Source: Litomosoides sigmodontis
Lineage: Eukaryota > Nematoda > Chromadorea > Rhabditida > Onchocercidae
Length of the DNA: 64,000 nt
Direction: 5' to 3'
NCBI GenBank assembly: GCA_963070105.1
Contig: OY718805.1
Location: 7,980,001 to 8,044,000 of the forward strand
Shown here: positions 31,009 to 45,452 of the stretch, piece after piece
Layout: every line of letters begins with the position of its first letter
Numbering within the stretch: the stretch's first letter is position 1
Position numbers and translations under genes: made by a program
The notes under the pieces: generated by a model
Told to the model about the DNA's origin: nothing
Seen by the model: only the letters and a program-made list of their open reading frames with translations
The model's database searches: none

Positions 31009-34000
31009 TCAAAAGTGTATCCTAAATACATGAGAACAAAGAACAAGTAAAAACCGTTCACGTCTCCGAAACCTTTCAAGTTGGCTGATATTGTGAGAAT
31101 TTATACCTGGCACCGAAATCGCTCGTAACTGAAACAATACAAAATTAACAAACCTTATATCTCAAATTACAATTAATGGCGAAAATAATTATCATTGGGA
31201 GAAAGGAAGCATCCACTTCTTGCAACAACGATAAAATCGCTGCCAACAATTCTAAACTACTACTGGTAACAACACTTTTTTTTGAAACAACCTTTATCAC
31301 ATATCTTAAGTAATAGCTACATGTGAAGCTGAAGTAACATACCAGCAGCTCCTCTTTTTTGTGCAGATGAAGCTTTTCGTATACATCTGAAAATATGGTT
31401 ACAAATACAAAAAAGAAAATGGAAAAATTATAATCATAATTCACAGAATTTCGGTGATAAAGTCTTAATTCCCAGTCATTATCTCCAAAGTTATTAAAAA
31501 CTAATTTCATTCTGTTCCATGGTACAGCATTAACTAGTCTTTTGGTAAACCTATTAGTCCTCTTAAGAGCATTTATTTTGAGCATACGGCGTCATCCAAT
31601 CATCAACACACATGAGCGCAACTACTCCATTAACAATAGTTTCCTTCTTTGGATTTGCAAAAAACTATACTCATTACTTATAAATTATCAGACAATGCAT
31701 TCCAGTGGAACTTAAATCCTTAATCAAATGACGTATTTTGCTGCGTCATTAAGAAACCATAAATGATGTCGAAAACGTTAAACAAAAAAGAGTCGAATAA
31801 AACATTCAGTCATTCGTTTCCAGAGATGACTTGTCAGTATAATTCAAATTAGTAACGATATAACAAGTACCAACCACTCATGAATTCAGCCAAATTTATA
31901 TCACTAATAAGTGGAAAATAGGCTGTGCAAGCATCGAGTGTATCACCGCGGGTTTCTAGCAAAGATAATGCAGTAGGAACGTAACGTTCGGTAGGATTAC
32001 GCATAAGTTGGCAAGTCAAAACACTCAGAGTTTCAGCACCACTCATTCGTAAACATCGCTGCACTTTGAGCCACATCTAGAAAAATTTTTAAAATATGCT
32101 TAAAATTTTTCCCACAACGACTCACTCTAAAGAAATTCAACGTAAGTGATACAACTGATTTCATCTATCATCTTATTAACGATACAAGATCATTTTCAAT
32201 AAAAACAATGAATCTTATAAACTGCACTATAAAAACAAATATGAAGTAATGCTCCCTAGACAATAAATTGCCAAAAAAGACTTACCAAATCATCAACAAC
32301 ATTATCAGGGAGAGGCCTAATCAAAGAATCACTGCAAGCCACACATGCTTCCATGTAAAGAACCAAGGCATCAGCAAATTTATCACAAGCTAAAATTATT
32401 CACATGAAAAACTGTAAAATGAGCAATTAAAATAAAATTGCATCAAAGGTAAAATTCAGTAATCTTACCGTAGCAAAAATCGGCGTAAGACCGTAGCCAG
32501 AATGCATTTATTGGATTAACAGTTAGGGCATTCTTGAACACCGTCTCGAGACATTCGGTTAAAAAAGGCAGATTGAACGAGAGGTCATCATCGCTTCCTT
32601 TCTTTCTAAAGAAATCAAAAGAATAAATAAAAGTAAAAAATTAATGAAGGCGATAAATATATCGAAATTTCAAAAGTTTCCTTAAGATCACAAAACGTTG
32701 TGCAAAACATTCAGACTTCAACTTCAATTTGTTCCTTTTTATACTTTGCTCCTTTTGTTTCCAGTATTTCGACCCTGATTTCACGGAAATATGAGTATTT
32801 AAAAATGACCTATTAACTGCGATGTGCCTCAGGAGTTAAAAGATATCCGAAAGGTTTTCTTATAATTGAGGTGGATGAATAGAGAAACTTGATCGTATGC
32901 TGGGCAAATGGAATAAAATTCATTCAAATGCCAAAACATTTCGTTCCAAACTACGAAGCTGTTTTTTTTTTTCAGCACCGCCAATAATACTTACTCGAAA
33001 TTAGACTGCCAGTAGTCGGGATGCTCAACAAATATCTCTTTGTTAATGTCCTGTCCTGATGATAATCCATCACATTCCTTCCTCGTCTTCGCAGAATTTC
33101 CAGCTGCGCCAAACATTTTACCAAGAAAGCTAATCAAAAAGGATATAGTTCGATATTCCTGAAACGATAGCTACTGTTGAAAGTAGAAAAAATAACATGT
33201 TCTTGAAATATTTTTTTTAATCTTTATTCTATTTATTTCAATCCAGTGCTAGACCGAAATATGAAATGCCAGCAATTAATACTTTTATAAGTCGCAACAT
33301 TTCCAGAAATTGAGTTTTTGTCAGAAGCTGTTTCGCTTGTTCACGAACCAACGATCCATCACTTCGTCTTTTACTACAATAAATCATCACATTGCGAGGA
33401 AAAAGTAAAAGTTCTGTTTTGTAGCAAAAATTAAAAAATTAATCGCTCATAATTTAGAAAATTCGTTACTCCTAAAAATAATAAATTCTGCTTGTAAAAA
33501 ATCAAAAACCTATTCGATGGAAGCTCTTGGAAGGTTGAATTCATAACCTGCCACCATGGACCTTCGACGATTTGCCGAGCAACTGCCGGATCACTACTGG
33601 TCATATAAGCAGCAATCATTTTTGCTGCATCCAGGAATGGACTTTTCAATCTGTAAATAATAAGCAAAGAAATTGTACTCCTCAACTGCGAAAAAATGAA
33701 GGAATTCTCAAATTTTTTGAAACTTGCAAAGACAAAATAAGAAGTCAATATTTGTGTCACGACTTTAGAATACTACGGTTTATAATCCCAAATTGATAGA
33801 AATGAATAAATCGAAATTCATTTATATGGGCTAACTTCACAAAAGAGCGCAAGAGAAAATCCCATTCGCTAGTATTAATGAAGAATGTGACTGTATGGAG
33901 CATCATCTTCCCCATTGTTGCAGGACTAGTCATGGATGATTGTATCAGCGCTTTCACTGTTGAATTCAACGCTTGTGTAACTTGGACAAACTGAGCACTG

Positions 34001-34137
34001 TTCGATATTCTCAAAAATCGTGCATGCCAACATTCCAGCTGAATTAAAGAATTAATAACAAGGCTTACTTCACCAAATACATGATAAGCCTTTATAGTAA
34101 GAACTCATTAACAATGACAGCGATCTACCGATGATAC

Positions 34138-34197
<60 letters not shown>

Positions 34198-37100
34198 ACA
34201 CACACACCATCAGTATGACATCGAAATCAACAAACATATTTTTTTCACTTCAACAATAAACATACAATGTACAATTAATTTCAGCATCAAGTTTTCAAAT
34301 TATATTCTGGTTCTAAATTCAAAATTTACTTCGAACTTTCACTTCTACTTCGTTTATCTTATTCCATATAAAAAGTCTATTCGAAAAAATCATCTAATAA
34401 CTCTTCTCGAAAATCACATGGCATTTTAACAAAAGGTACCTGAACTCGAACAGCATCAAAAGCAAATCGAACTTGTATTTCCTGAATTTTTCCTAGTGGT
34501 CCCATTTCTTTCACACATTCATTGCAAAATGTTCGCCACTGAGTTCCATCCTTAAATTGTTCTCAAGTCCTAAGTCCATTAAGTCTATCTCTAAAAATTA
34601 AATCGAAAAAATTATTTACATTACAAAACCGAAAAATTACAACCTACCCCAATAATTGCTAGCTGTTCCAATTTGCCCAGCATGACATTAATATGCTCAA
34701 AATTTCCTTGCGAAGCAGCAGCCGACATAACATCACCAATCATTCTGCTAATTCGAAACTGAAAAAGAAAGTTTTTACAGTACTTGAAGCTTTCCTTCCA
34801 TGTTATTTTTCATATAAAGAAAAAGAACAAAATACTGAATGTGCAAATAAATCACTTACACGACGTGGGACAGTTATTTTTCCACTCATTTTAGCAAACA
34901 ACGATTTGATTTCGTTCATATCAAACGAAATAAGCAAGCGCCAAAAATCCGTGCCACCATTTAAGAGATCTTAAAATAATTATGCCTATTTACAAATATT
35001 AGTGCAGGAAGTAGAAGTTCGGCAGGTATGCTTTGCTAATGAAGAAGTCTGTATTCAGGATTTCATCATGGAAAAAAAGTTCAACACGATCGAAAATCTT
35101 CACCTTTAATGGCAGAAATTTTTGGTAAAGGTTGTACTGGCTGTCGCGGAATGTCTGTGAAATTCACAACGTATTCTTGGCTACAGTCGGGATTCACCTT
35201 AAAGAATAAACTAATAGTTTTTTCCTCTATGCCAAACTAATAAGAACAGAGAAAAAAAAAACTAACACAAAGTATAGATTCCTAAAACCACTTACACTTT
35301 TCAATTCTTCAGCAAAATCAGGTATTTTAATGGAGAGAAATTGCATCACTTCTTTCATTGCTCGCGCTTTTGCTCTTTTCTTCACCAAACGCAAAAAAAC
35401 CTGTTAAATTTGTCACTGAATACTAAGTCTAAGCAATGAAATCGTTGAAGCATATTAGTAACAAAATTTAGTAACAAAAGCCATAAGTCATTTCTCTTAG
35501 TAACAAAAGTTATTTCTTCTTCCAATTGGAAAAGTTTGAGATTCACATATGTAAAACGGGAATTGTAGGGAACAAATTTATACTTCGGCCACTGAAAATT
35601 TATTTTAAATCTGGAAAAGAAATGATACTGTAATCAAATAAGAAAGAGCTGGTTTGTTTATTGCTAATTTTGTTAACGTATTTGAAGTAGCTGGAAAGTC
35701 ATTGTAATATTCCGAAGCAGTATTCTCCACTAAAATACGATCTGCGAGAGTGGAATCTGATGTACAAGCATTTTGGCATTCCAATCGACGAACCAATGAA
35801 TAATTATCCAAAATGTCTAATGTCTAAAATAAAAAAGCATGGTATATTTTCACATTATCATGGTACATTTTCATATATAATGAAAAAATTATTAAGTGCA
35901 TGTATATACAACTTCAGCCAAATATTAGAAACAAAATTGGAAAACCAGCTGCTTTCAATTCTACATGATATTCTACATGATACATTTATATTTATCCAGA
36001 ATGGAAATATAAACCTTTTCACTAACGGCAGCGAACATTAATTCATTTTGAGAATGAAGAGTGGAAAGACAATGTGTTACGCCCATTGCATCGCAGTAAC
36101 CAGCCAAATCATCTTCATTTATGCTGAGGATAACATTATCGGTTACATTTTTCCTATATTTTGACCAATTTTTCACAATCTGTAAATTAAACTTGTATTA
36201 GCTGTGACATTATTTTGCATATGATATTGTCGTATATGAATTTCCATGCATTTTGGTGTTTTCAGTTCAGTATCATGTCGCTTTACTTAACAACATTGAA
36301 ATGATACCCTTTCCAAGTCATTTCTCGTTTCTTGTATTTTACCAGCAACGAAATGATTACACATCAATGAATACAGAATCTGAAAAAATATATAAATGAG
36401 GGCGCAATGTTCTGGCTACAAAGAAAAAGACAATGCTTACAGAGGCTGGCATATATTTATTACCGTCATCGTCCAAAAATTATAATCCAATTGCACATGT
36501 GCTGCTTGAAAATTAAGAACTGGAACTGAAGTCCTGCTTATATTTCCAGGACTCGAAACACTGTCAGTGGCTAAATTTGGCGCCTAAAACATATAAAAAT
36601 TTTCACAAATAAAGCAAAAACTATTTCATTGCGAACATGAAATTCGAAATTAGCATGCTTCCAAATATCTTAATAAATCCAAATATTACTAAACACTATA
36701 TGTGCGCTAAAATGCTTTCAAACTCCATATTAATTTCACAATGTTAGAGCCGAGAGCCTAAACTAATTCCAACTTACGTCTCTAAAAATGTTGCCGGGTT
36801 ATTTTGCTGTTTTATTAAAAGAAAAAAGAAAAGTTCAAAAAAGCCTGCAACCTTTGACAAAGCTTCCAAAAAGCAGTCTTTTGTAGGCATAATAATATGC
36901 ACTTTACGGCTACTTTCTAGCACTGTTTTCAAAAACTTTTCGGCACTTTCAACACCCCTTCGTAACTATAAAACAAATTAATTTTGCATTTTTTGAGATA
37001 TTTTATTAATCTCACTGATGCATTATCACCATTAATAGTAATAATGAGAGTAAGTATACAGAGAACGCACATAAAAAGAATGATAAGCATCTATTATTTC

Positions 37101-38844
37101 ACATTACCTTCCATATTGTTCAGTAAATACTAACCTCAGCGGTGCAGTTTTTTAATTGTTCCGCAAGCATAAGATTTGCATCAAATTGGTTCATTCTTAA
37201 AAAACATATTCGTTTTCCAAATCCAACATTTTCGTTAATTATTTAGAATGCTTTCAAATAATATAAACATAAAATTCTGGGAACAGATTTCCAACAAAGT
37301 TCTATATTATCACCATGAAATGTTTGGCTGATTTTGATTAGATCAATAACCAACATTCATTTCATTCCATCGACACTCAGATTATCGATAAGACTAAATG
37401 AATAAATTATATTGAATCCTAATTCAAAAAATAGTGTGAGCAGCGCTTACGGATTGCTGACCGTCGGTTTTGCAAGAGCTTCAGGAAAGCGTTCATCAAC
37501 ATCTACTTTAAGCAACCATGTAGCATACAACCAGCACGCGAAAAGCTGTTCTGACTTCTCGAATTCAAGTTTCGACTTTGCACGAACGTCTTCCATTACC
37601 AGTAGTACATCATCACTCGAATTCTTAAAATTGAGAACTGGAAATTCTTATCTTTCACAGACCGAGGCAGAAATTCGAAGAAAAGCAAGAAAGCCAAAAA
37701 TCAGACGCTATTTAAAATAATGACAAACATACTATAGTTCTTGTTGGATAACAAAACGCCACAAATCGATTCATAAGAGCTTTCATGGATATTATATTAT
37801 AGCTGGAAATAAAATGTTCGCAGTCAATAAATTGAGTCAGTTGATTAAATATGATAATTTTACAAGTAGCCAGTAGACCAGAACAGTACGCTTAACTTCT
37901 ATCAGAATTAAGCCATATACATCTGATTTCAAAACAACCGTTCAATCATTTCCTTCCTCACCTTCGCCATTATTATAACTCTATCCTCCACAAGAAGGAA
38001 TGAAAATAGTATCCTTTTAATTTAATTTAAAATAACTACGTAATTGACGGAGCTACATTTATAACATATAAGCCGATTAAAATTACAATCGTCACAAAAT
38101 ATCAATAATGAACATACCACTTCTTCATAACGTCGAGATTCCAGTTGATTGATGCGAAGCATGACAAAGCACAAAGCCATAATTGAGCTGATTTACATTT
38201 ATTGTATGCTAAATCTTCTGAAACAATGAAGCATTAAATAAAGACAACTGTGATAAGATCAATCTCAATCTGCACAAGATTTTTTTTCTAATTACTTAAC
38301 AGAATGAAGTTCTATCAGCTTAAACTCAATGCACTCCAATTTCTCAATAAAAATAAAACTTCACAACCACAAAATATCTAACAGTTATAAGATAATCGTT
38401 CCTTCTTGTACACGAATTTATTAGTCCAAATAATTCTCTCTTACAACAATGTTGTAACAATGTTGATAAAAAATGTAATGTAAAACACAGACCTTCATCA
38501 TATTCTTTTCGTAGTAACATATCACATTCTTTATCACTTAATATAGCTTGTTCTGTGAACTGATTTCCCAATGCGGACAACTGTTTGGGATCTTGAAAAA
38601 TTTCCCCGTACTTTTAAAAAGTATTTCTTTTTCATGCGTATTTTTTTTTATCAATTTGGACGAAAAACATTGGACTTATAAAGCAATGAAAATTCCCATG
38701 AAAGGACATAAATGTTTTCCAATTAATCAAACAACTCTTACCCGATTTTTCAAAATCCAAAAATTTTTCAAATTTCTTCCGATCGACAAAATAATCTAAC
38801 CAATTCAATGGTGGCTGTTCACGGAGAAAATTTAAATTATTCAT
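31009..38844 (-). CDS. ints-8: Integrator complex subunit 8
   Basis: Nuclear Integrator scaffold subunit that links the complex to PP2A. Twenty-five exons on the minus strand splice in phase to 1007 residues (human 995). Exon limits 5' to 3': 38844-38742, 38591-38493, 38217-38118, 37802-37729, 37637-37451, 37195-37135, 36965-36852, 36583-36464, 36379-36308, 36179-36015, 35823-35629, 35400-35296, 35197-35104, 34969-34860, 34758-34648, 34550-34440, 34038-33836, 33650-33510, 33373-33283, 33158-32995, 32605-32469, 32389-32286, 32076-31878, 31386-31343, 31128-31009. Markers: DLAGYCDAMGV for human RLAGYCQACDV; KRRSDGSLVREQAKQLL; NPINAFWLRSYADF; EACVACSD; and a basic RFRRRERFL near the C-terminus. 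The fold is mostly TPR-like helices. Weakest joins: GTTTGT donor of exon 4 and GTGGTT donor of exon 23. An acceptor CTTTTCAG ends 4 bases before the ATG. Confidence 0.9.
34141..34207. repeat. (CA)n microsatellite in INTS8 intron
   Basis: About 65 bases of CA with two ATAC interruptions, between INTS8 exons 16 and 17. Confidence 0.95.
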
Positions 38845-39651
38845 TGGTCTGAAAAGCTAAAAACGTTACGCTAACTTACAAAAAAAAAATTACTCTTAAT
38901 ATAAAAGTGTAAGTGGAAAATAGATATACTTTACATAGAATGCTTACGCTGAAACAAATTCATTCTTACAATTAATTTTGCATATGACGCATAGGCATTA
39001 AGCTAATGCCGAAACTCTTATTGTTCCATTTTGTTTTAAAAAATTGAAGATTTAACCCCACAAATTATACGAACATAATCCATTGCTTTATACTAAACTA
39101 CTAAGCATAGATCATCATCCATTAGCCTAACCTTCAAGTTGTAGCTATCAAATAATGACTTACTATCCTCAGACCTTAAAATACTACCACCGCCACCACC
39201 ACCACCACTGCCAAGCTATTTTGAAATCCAACAACACTCATCGGTCGGGCACCGTCAGACCAACAGACCAATGCGCAGTGCTATTTTGCATTGCATGGTT
39301 TCACACCTACGAAGCGGCATGTTGTCCTGGGTTTTTGCTTTTGCTGATGGCTTACTTGTTGGGTTGCATTATCGTTTGCTAATTCGACCACTGATAAGCT
39401 GCACTATCATTCCTTATCACCACTGATAGCTTCAATTGAAGTTATCAATTTTTGGCTTTATTGGAATACCGATTTTGGAGATGTGTAAAGAGGCGGCAGA
39501 ACATGAATCATTGGGATCGCTGAGATTTGAATCCAATAAACGCTTTGCTTTGCTTGAAATGCTTAAATGCATTTCAGCAATATTTGTGTTGAAATATATT
39601 TTTTGCTATTATATACTTTAAAAAGCAAAAAGGCAATTAATTACCACTTAG
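38845..39651. promoter_or_regulatory. divergent intergenic region, INTS8 / Maelstrom
   Basis: About 0.8 kb between two genes transcribed away from each other, so it presumably carries both promoters. It includes a CCACCGCCACCACCACC tract at 39187-39207 and a GTCAGACCAACAGACCAATG patch near 39255. No further exon of Maelstrom was identified here, although its 5' end must lie in or left of this stretch. Confidence 0.5.
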
Positions 39652-42600
39652 CAACAACAAACACAATTGGGAAGAAAACAAGCAGTAAGCAGAATGGTTT
39701 CTGGATGTACATGCAATATGCTGTTAAGCCGGAAATCGAGCAAAAATTAGGCAGACCAGTGAAAATGGTTGATGTGCTACAATGTGGACGATCTCAGTGG
39801 GCTGTATGTTTCATTTTTTTTTTCAAAAATCTATTTTTCTTACTGTCATTTTATAATGTCATTAATTATTTTGGTATGTATTACAAGTATTGCTATTTTA
39901 ATTGTATTATATGATATTGGAAATACTATTAATGATGATAATAGATATTATTTGGATAGGAATTAACTTTCGAAGAGAGAGAAGGATGGAAGCAAAGAGC
40001 GAAAGAATACAATGCATGTGAAGTGGGGCGAAATGAAAGGATGTTAACACGGCTCGCACATCAACAAAAAAACCGTTTTGATGAAGTAAGCTTGTTTCGG
40101 AATTTTCGCTTTATCCAATTTATCTCAGTTTAAGATTACTAACCCAGTTATCATGACATAATAAGGCTACCTTAATCATGACAAATTGGTTTTGTATAGT
40201 ATGTTGGTTTCCTGTACAATCATGTTCTCTTCCTTGAACTTTTGCTTTCCCTATTATAAATAACATATCATAGGTGGTAGTTTAGCTTCCAGAGCCTTAG
40301 TTCAGATGTAAAGTTTTACCCAGTCAACCTGTGTGGTATGTAGCGTAAATGTTCATTGAGTACTTATTCATATCTTACAAGCCCTGTGTTAATTCTTCGA
40401 AATATTAAGGATTATCTGAAGTTCTTTGGAGTTTACCTGTATTTATGTATGTGTATTTTTTTTAAGCCTTGTACATTCCAGCCTTGTGCATCTCTGAAAT
40501 GGAAGCTATCCAAAATTCTACCATCGTCATGGCGTTACGATGAAATTGATCAATATTCGCGTAAAGTATGCTTATAAAGCTTAGATATTTTTAATTTCCG
40601 GAATACTATAATTTGGTCTTCAAAGGTTCCGCGAGTTTATAACTCAGTTTTACTTCCTCTATTTCAATTTTTAGTATTTTGCTGCAGTTGATGACGATTT
40701 TGAACGAAAACGTGAGAATGATCGAAAAGAATTCTTCGATCGTTATCAGTGGAAATTTGTACAAAAAGGTTTTTATTAAAGGATTATGAAGGAAATCCTT
40801 TAATTAAAAGTGTAGTCAGTGGTTTAATAATGTTGAGGTGTACTAAAATGTATGTTAATTCGATTTATCTGTTTTGGTCGAATTCTTTGCAATAGTTTTC
40901 TGCATGTTTATGTATGCTTAAAATGTCAATATTTCAATATTGCAGACCTGGAAAGCAAGAAAGAGTTTTTCCGTGAATGTGAGGTTGTGCTTGTGACAGC
41001 CAGTGCTTATTATGAAGACAGCTCAAATAGGCGAATTATGCCATCGGAAATTTCAATATTGAAATTCAGCATCGGACGCGGAATTTATGACCATCGTCAC
41101 TATATCTTGGGTTTTGCAGAAAATGGAATACTGAACGAGAACGTCAAAGCAGAGGTCGAAGAAAATGGTATGCAATTCAATTTCATCACAGCCGTACAGT
41201 CTGAGGTATCAATAATGCTAGCAGTAGATGGTTTTAATTGTAGAGCGATTAACTGGATTGCTAATGGATTGCGACAAGATGCCTGCAAATGTTCGATTTG
41301 ATTATGCTCAAATTTGGGATGAAATAATGACATTTACGAAGATAGATGGTGATAGTGTGAAACTTTTATTGCTTTCCAAAGACTGGAATGTAGTTGTGGG
41401 ATCATTTGATGCCCTTTTTGTTCATGCGAATGAAAAACCATTTTGTAAGTTTTCAGTGAATGTTTTTATTCATAGAATTTAAAGTAGTCTTTTTTTTGCC
41501 TTTTACTGTACTGCCACTTTTTATTTACTTTTTTTACCGTGTACTATGTATGTACAACATGTTCTACATAGCACTGAGCAGTTAGAAACCAGTGATGGAA
41601 AAGAAAGTTGAATTTTGTTCGTTTTAAGTTACTTCACAAATATTTTTGCGAATGGATTGGAAGAAGCTAATTTGTTGATTATTGGTTCACCTAATTGAGA
41701 ATTTCCTGTTTTATTGCTAGTTAATTGAACAAAAATTTTTTAAGGCTAACATTTTCTAATTTTGCGCATATTAACGACAGCACTCCATGCTAGCTCAATA
41801 GTTCCGATAGCACCACAGTTTTTTTGGTGATATTATAGCACGTATTTCTATGATCTCCTTAATTTCAGCTCGTATTGAAACACGTTTTGTAACTCTGGAG
41901 GATTATTTCATGGTTATCTATGCAACATTGTATGGTGCTTGTATAAGTAATGAAATTAAATCTGATATTAGCAGAAAAATGAATGAATCGTGGCACCGCG
42001 CTGTGTTTCTTAATTCCATGATGTGTGATTTTCATGCTCAATTAAAAAACACCGAGCAGTGTCAAGCCAGGAGTTGTTCTCTTTTTGCTGCTTACAAAGC
42101 TGCGTATGTTTGTACTTTGTTTAAGTTTTTTAGAGTTTAATGGGTTTTAAATTATAAGCCATGATTGTTTTATTGAATTTCATATTGTTTGCTGTAATCA
42201 CACTTCATAGTTACTCTTTAATTTAATGTATTGGAAGTTTCATTTTTCGTGAAAAGATTCATTGTGTCTTCTGGCCTCCTTGATGTTCTGTATATATGTG
42301 AAATATTGTTATCATCATTCAATTTACAGGTTCAGTTTTTTTGCGCTTTACAAAAAGCATATTTTTCCTGCATTCGAACTTACTAAACAAAATATACTGA
42401 ATAAGAAGTTATTACCAGCCACTGAAAAGTGAGTATTTTCAGCAAACACAAAAATCACCACTGTTTTTATCACTCGTAAGTTTTGCTCTTCTTGAACTCG
42501 TAATTAAGAAGATTCCATGATTGGTACTCTATTTTTTCAGCCGTTTTTTGGAATGCACACTACGGCAACCATCAGAGTTACAGTCATTCATTCACAAAGC

Positions 42601-44520
42601 GGGCTATAGCTGGATTGAAAATATCCCAATGCAGTCAAACTCATTGTTTTTACCTGAAAACGGATTGCTAAATTCAAGTACGATGGAAGGAGGAGCTTCG
42701 GAATGTAATATCAGAAACATCAGATCAACCGCTACCGAATTAAATAGAAAAATACCAGATGCATGTAGCACACAAATTATTGGTGAAAAATTAGGAAATA
42801 TGTCTAATCAAATCGGATTTCATTGTAATGTTGAAAGAAGGTCGTCTGCCCAACGCCCGCCTTGGAATTCGAACAATTGGGAAATGGTTTTCTCCATGCG
42901 CAACCTTCATGTCTCCAATACTTTCACACACGACAAGCGCTATTCTACGATTGATGCGGCCGACAATCAGCTGTTTTCAGTATACCAATTCAGATCTGCC
43001 GCATCATGTCGACATCACCAGGAAATTTCACTACATCAGAGCGAACAATCAAAGTCAAATTTACCTGAAATTGATTTAACGTGTAATCGGAAAGCTGTAA
43101 ATTGCTGGTCTACTACAGGTGATATGGAATTTTCCAATGTTATGATTAGTAGTGGTCTGAGCAAGATTTCATCTGACAACGAAAAAAGTGAGATGCTCAC
43201 TGACCTGAGTCGGGCTGACAACGACAGTGATATGGAATTATTCTATAATGTTTCAATCCTCCCATCTCTTTGTGAGCAAGGTTTTTTTGCGCAAACACCT
43301 CAACAGCCAGCACCAAGAATGAATAAAGACTATCAGAATGGCCTTGTTTTAAAAGCGTCAAATAAAGCCAAGGAAACTTCTACTCTTTCATCCAAAGAAG
43401 TGAGTTCTCATAACCCTAATAAAGGTGTGCAAGGGTTGTGTCACAATCAGTTCGTTTCAACTCATAATACTTATCGTGCTTCTACAAAACCAGGCCAAGT
43501 ATTTTTTTCAAAGGTCAACCAGGATAAAATTACTCCATCAAACGAAGGATCGGTAGAATATAGCTCGAATTCCTCATCGTATTCACAGAAGACACGAGAG
43601 CCGGCTTTACTTGATGATAAATTTCTTCCTGAACGAACAGCTGGCGGTTTCTGTATTCCAAATATCTATGAAAACGATTCATGCATAAGAAAGAGTCGGG
43701 CAGCTACATTAGCATCCTGCAAAACGGGAAGCAGGCAGAATCCGTTTGAAAAATCCAGAATGTACGAATTTACCTCATATTTGATTTTATTTTTGTTTAA
43801 CATCTGTTTTCAGTCTTATTTTTTAGTGTTTTATGTTACTTTACAATCTCTAATTTGATAAAATGATGCTGGAACCTGAGTACAACTTCTTTTGTTAGAA
43901 CTTTAAACTTTGAAGCACATGGTTTTTGAAAGTTTTGTGGATTTTTTGAAACTTTTTGAAGAATTGCAAGTCAAGCGATGATGTCAAGCAAGCAGCAGAC
44001 TTCGAATCAAAGCCCAGCTCGAAATGAAGAGAAAGGAAGAAAAGCTGAAGCATCTGTTGAGTCGTCTTTCAGTTCCACTGAGCCGCTACATATTAATAAC
44101 AGCAGTGGATATAAATGGTTAGCTGTTGTAGATTTGCAAGTCCTGATGACATGATAATAATAACCTCATTTTCAATTTGTAATATGTAATGAATTTAAAG
44201 TGAATACGGCGCATACTGTAATTGGTGGTCTAATACGTGAAATATTGATTTCAGCAGTGGTCAGAAAGTAAAAACTATGAAACCGTTTATTTTGGAGCCT
44301 CTTATTTGCAAAGGTATGTTTATTCCTTCAATTTCTTAAGATTTTCAATATATTATCGTGTGATGCTTAAATTCCTCTTTTGGTTAAATTGACTTGCTCA
44401 TTTTCAGAGGCAGAAATGTTTGGTTGGTCGGAAAACATGGAAACGATTTTCGATGAGACGTTCATCCCATGGTTGAATTCGACGTATTTTGAACCTGAAA
44501 TAACCGGAAGTGATAGTTAA
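39652..44520 (+). CDS. mael: Maelstrom homologue (HMG box + MAEL domain)
   Basis: Germline small-RNA factor family. Exons: to 39803, 39960-40085, 40482-40565, 40675-40768, 40946-41167, 41244-41444, 41869-42103, 42330-42428, 42541-43761, 43971-44117, 44255-44313, 44408-44520; 899 residues from the first in-frame ATG at 39705. The HMG box begins before that ATG (KQNGFWMYMQYAV) and continues SQWAELTFEEREGWKQRAKEY, so an upstream start exon is missing. The MAEL domain keeps the Glu-His-His-Cys set: PSEISILKFSIG (E), GIYDHRHYIL (H), CDFHAQL (H) and RSCSLFAAYKAA (C). This is an RNase H-like fold domain reported to bind RNA. The 407-residue exon 9 is Ser/Asn-rich and looks disordered. The C-terminus MFGWSENMETIFDETF is acidic. 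AATAAA lies at 44616. Confidence 0.85.
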
Positions 44521-44615
44521 AATAATTGTGAAAAAACGAATCGATGCTCCATGATAATTTCTTTCTGATTTTTATGATTATTACAAATATTTGCGTTTTA
44601 GTTAGTTTAGCCGCA

Positions 44616-44621
44616 AATAAA
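44616..44621 (+). terminator. mael: polyadenylation signal after Maelstrom gene
   Basis: AATAAA about 96 bases past the Maelstrom stop, followed by a T-rich element. Confidence 0.6.
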
Positions 44622-45452
44622 GTCTTTTTTTCTTAATTATAAAGTGAAGTCATGCGTAGTCTTATTATTAGTACACGACTCTAATATGACTTCATGCGGT
44701 GGAGGACTACCAGAATGTTATGATTTAGATATTGAGAATAGGATCTGAAGTACATATAATATGTTAATTGATTGTTGATTTCATCGTTACGGGGAATAGA
44801 TCTGAAGAGGAAGCTGTTAAAGACGGACTATAATTTTTCCGAATTAAAATTTTAATCTCCATTTCTTATTACAGATGGGAAAATTTTTGCAATGCCTTTT
44901 CTCGTTCTTTCAACTATGCTCTGTTTCCTAGTATTTTTTAGTGTATTTATACTGCTGGGGTGAAAAGAAAAGTAATTGCTAATTGCTGTTTACTGTAAAT
45001 CACTGTTGTAATTTATAAAGAAATCGTTGCTTTGACTTCAAGAATCAAAATATGCACAAAAGAAAAGGTTTCTTTAGATTTGTTCATTCTCGAAAATACT
45101 TGAATTCCAAGTTTTCGTTTTTTTTTTTCTCTCAGCAATATTTTAGTAAAGTTATAGGTTGATAAAGGAGAATTCTACCGATAAACAGTAGTTTCTTTTA
45201 TCGATATACGGCACCTTAATTTCAGTATGATTTATTCGTTATGTTTATCGCAGGGATAGATGGAATGCAATTCCTTATTTTATAGAAATTAGCCGCTAGA
45301 ACAACTGTTTCGCGTAAAAAAAGTGACCGTGAAAGCGCACTTTGTGATTTTAGTTGTTATTAACTGAACGCTTGCGCAGGAAATCGCAATCATTTAATTG
45401 ATAGGCATGAAAACGATCACTGATCAGACAATTTTTGTTTTTTTTTTTTTGC

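Noticed and set aside
31145..31585. 146-codon minus-strand ORF as the INTS8 C-terminus
   Set aside because: Only 44 bases of it (31343-31386) are exon. The true last exon at 31009-31128 aligns with the human INTS8 end and keeps phase.
37412..37720. 102-codon plus-strand ORF
   Set aside because: It is the antisense shadow of INTS8 exon 5, which has matching splice sites and phase on the minus strand.
41168..41243. Apparent 22-base micro-intron or frameshift in Maelstrom
   Set aside because: A normal 76-base intron with donor GTATGC and acceptor AATTGTAG restores the phase.
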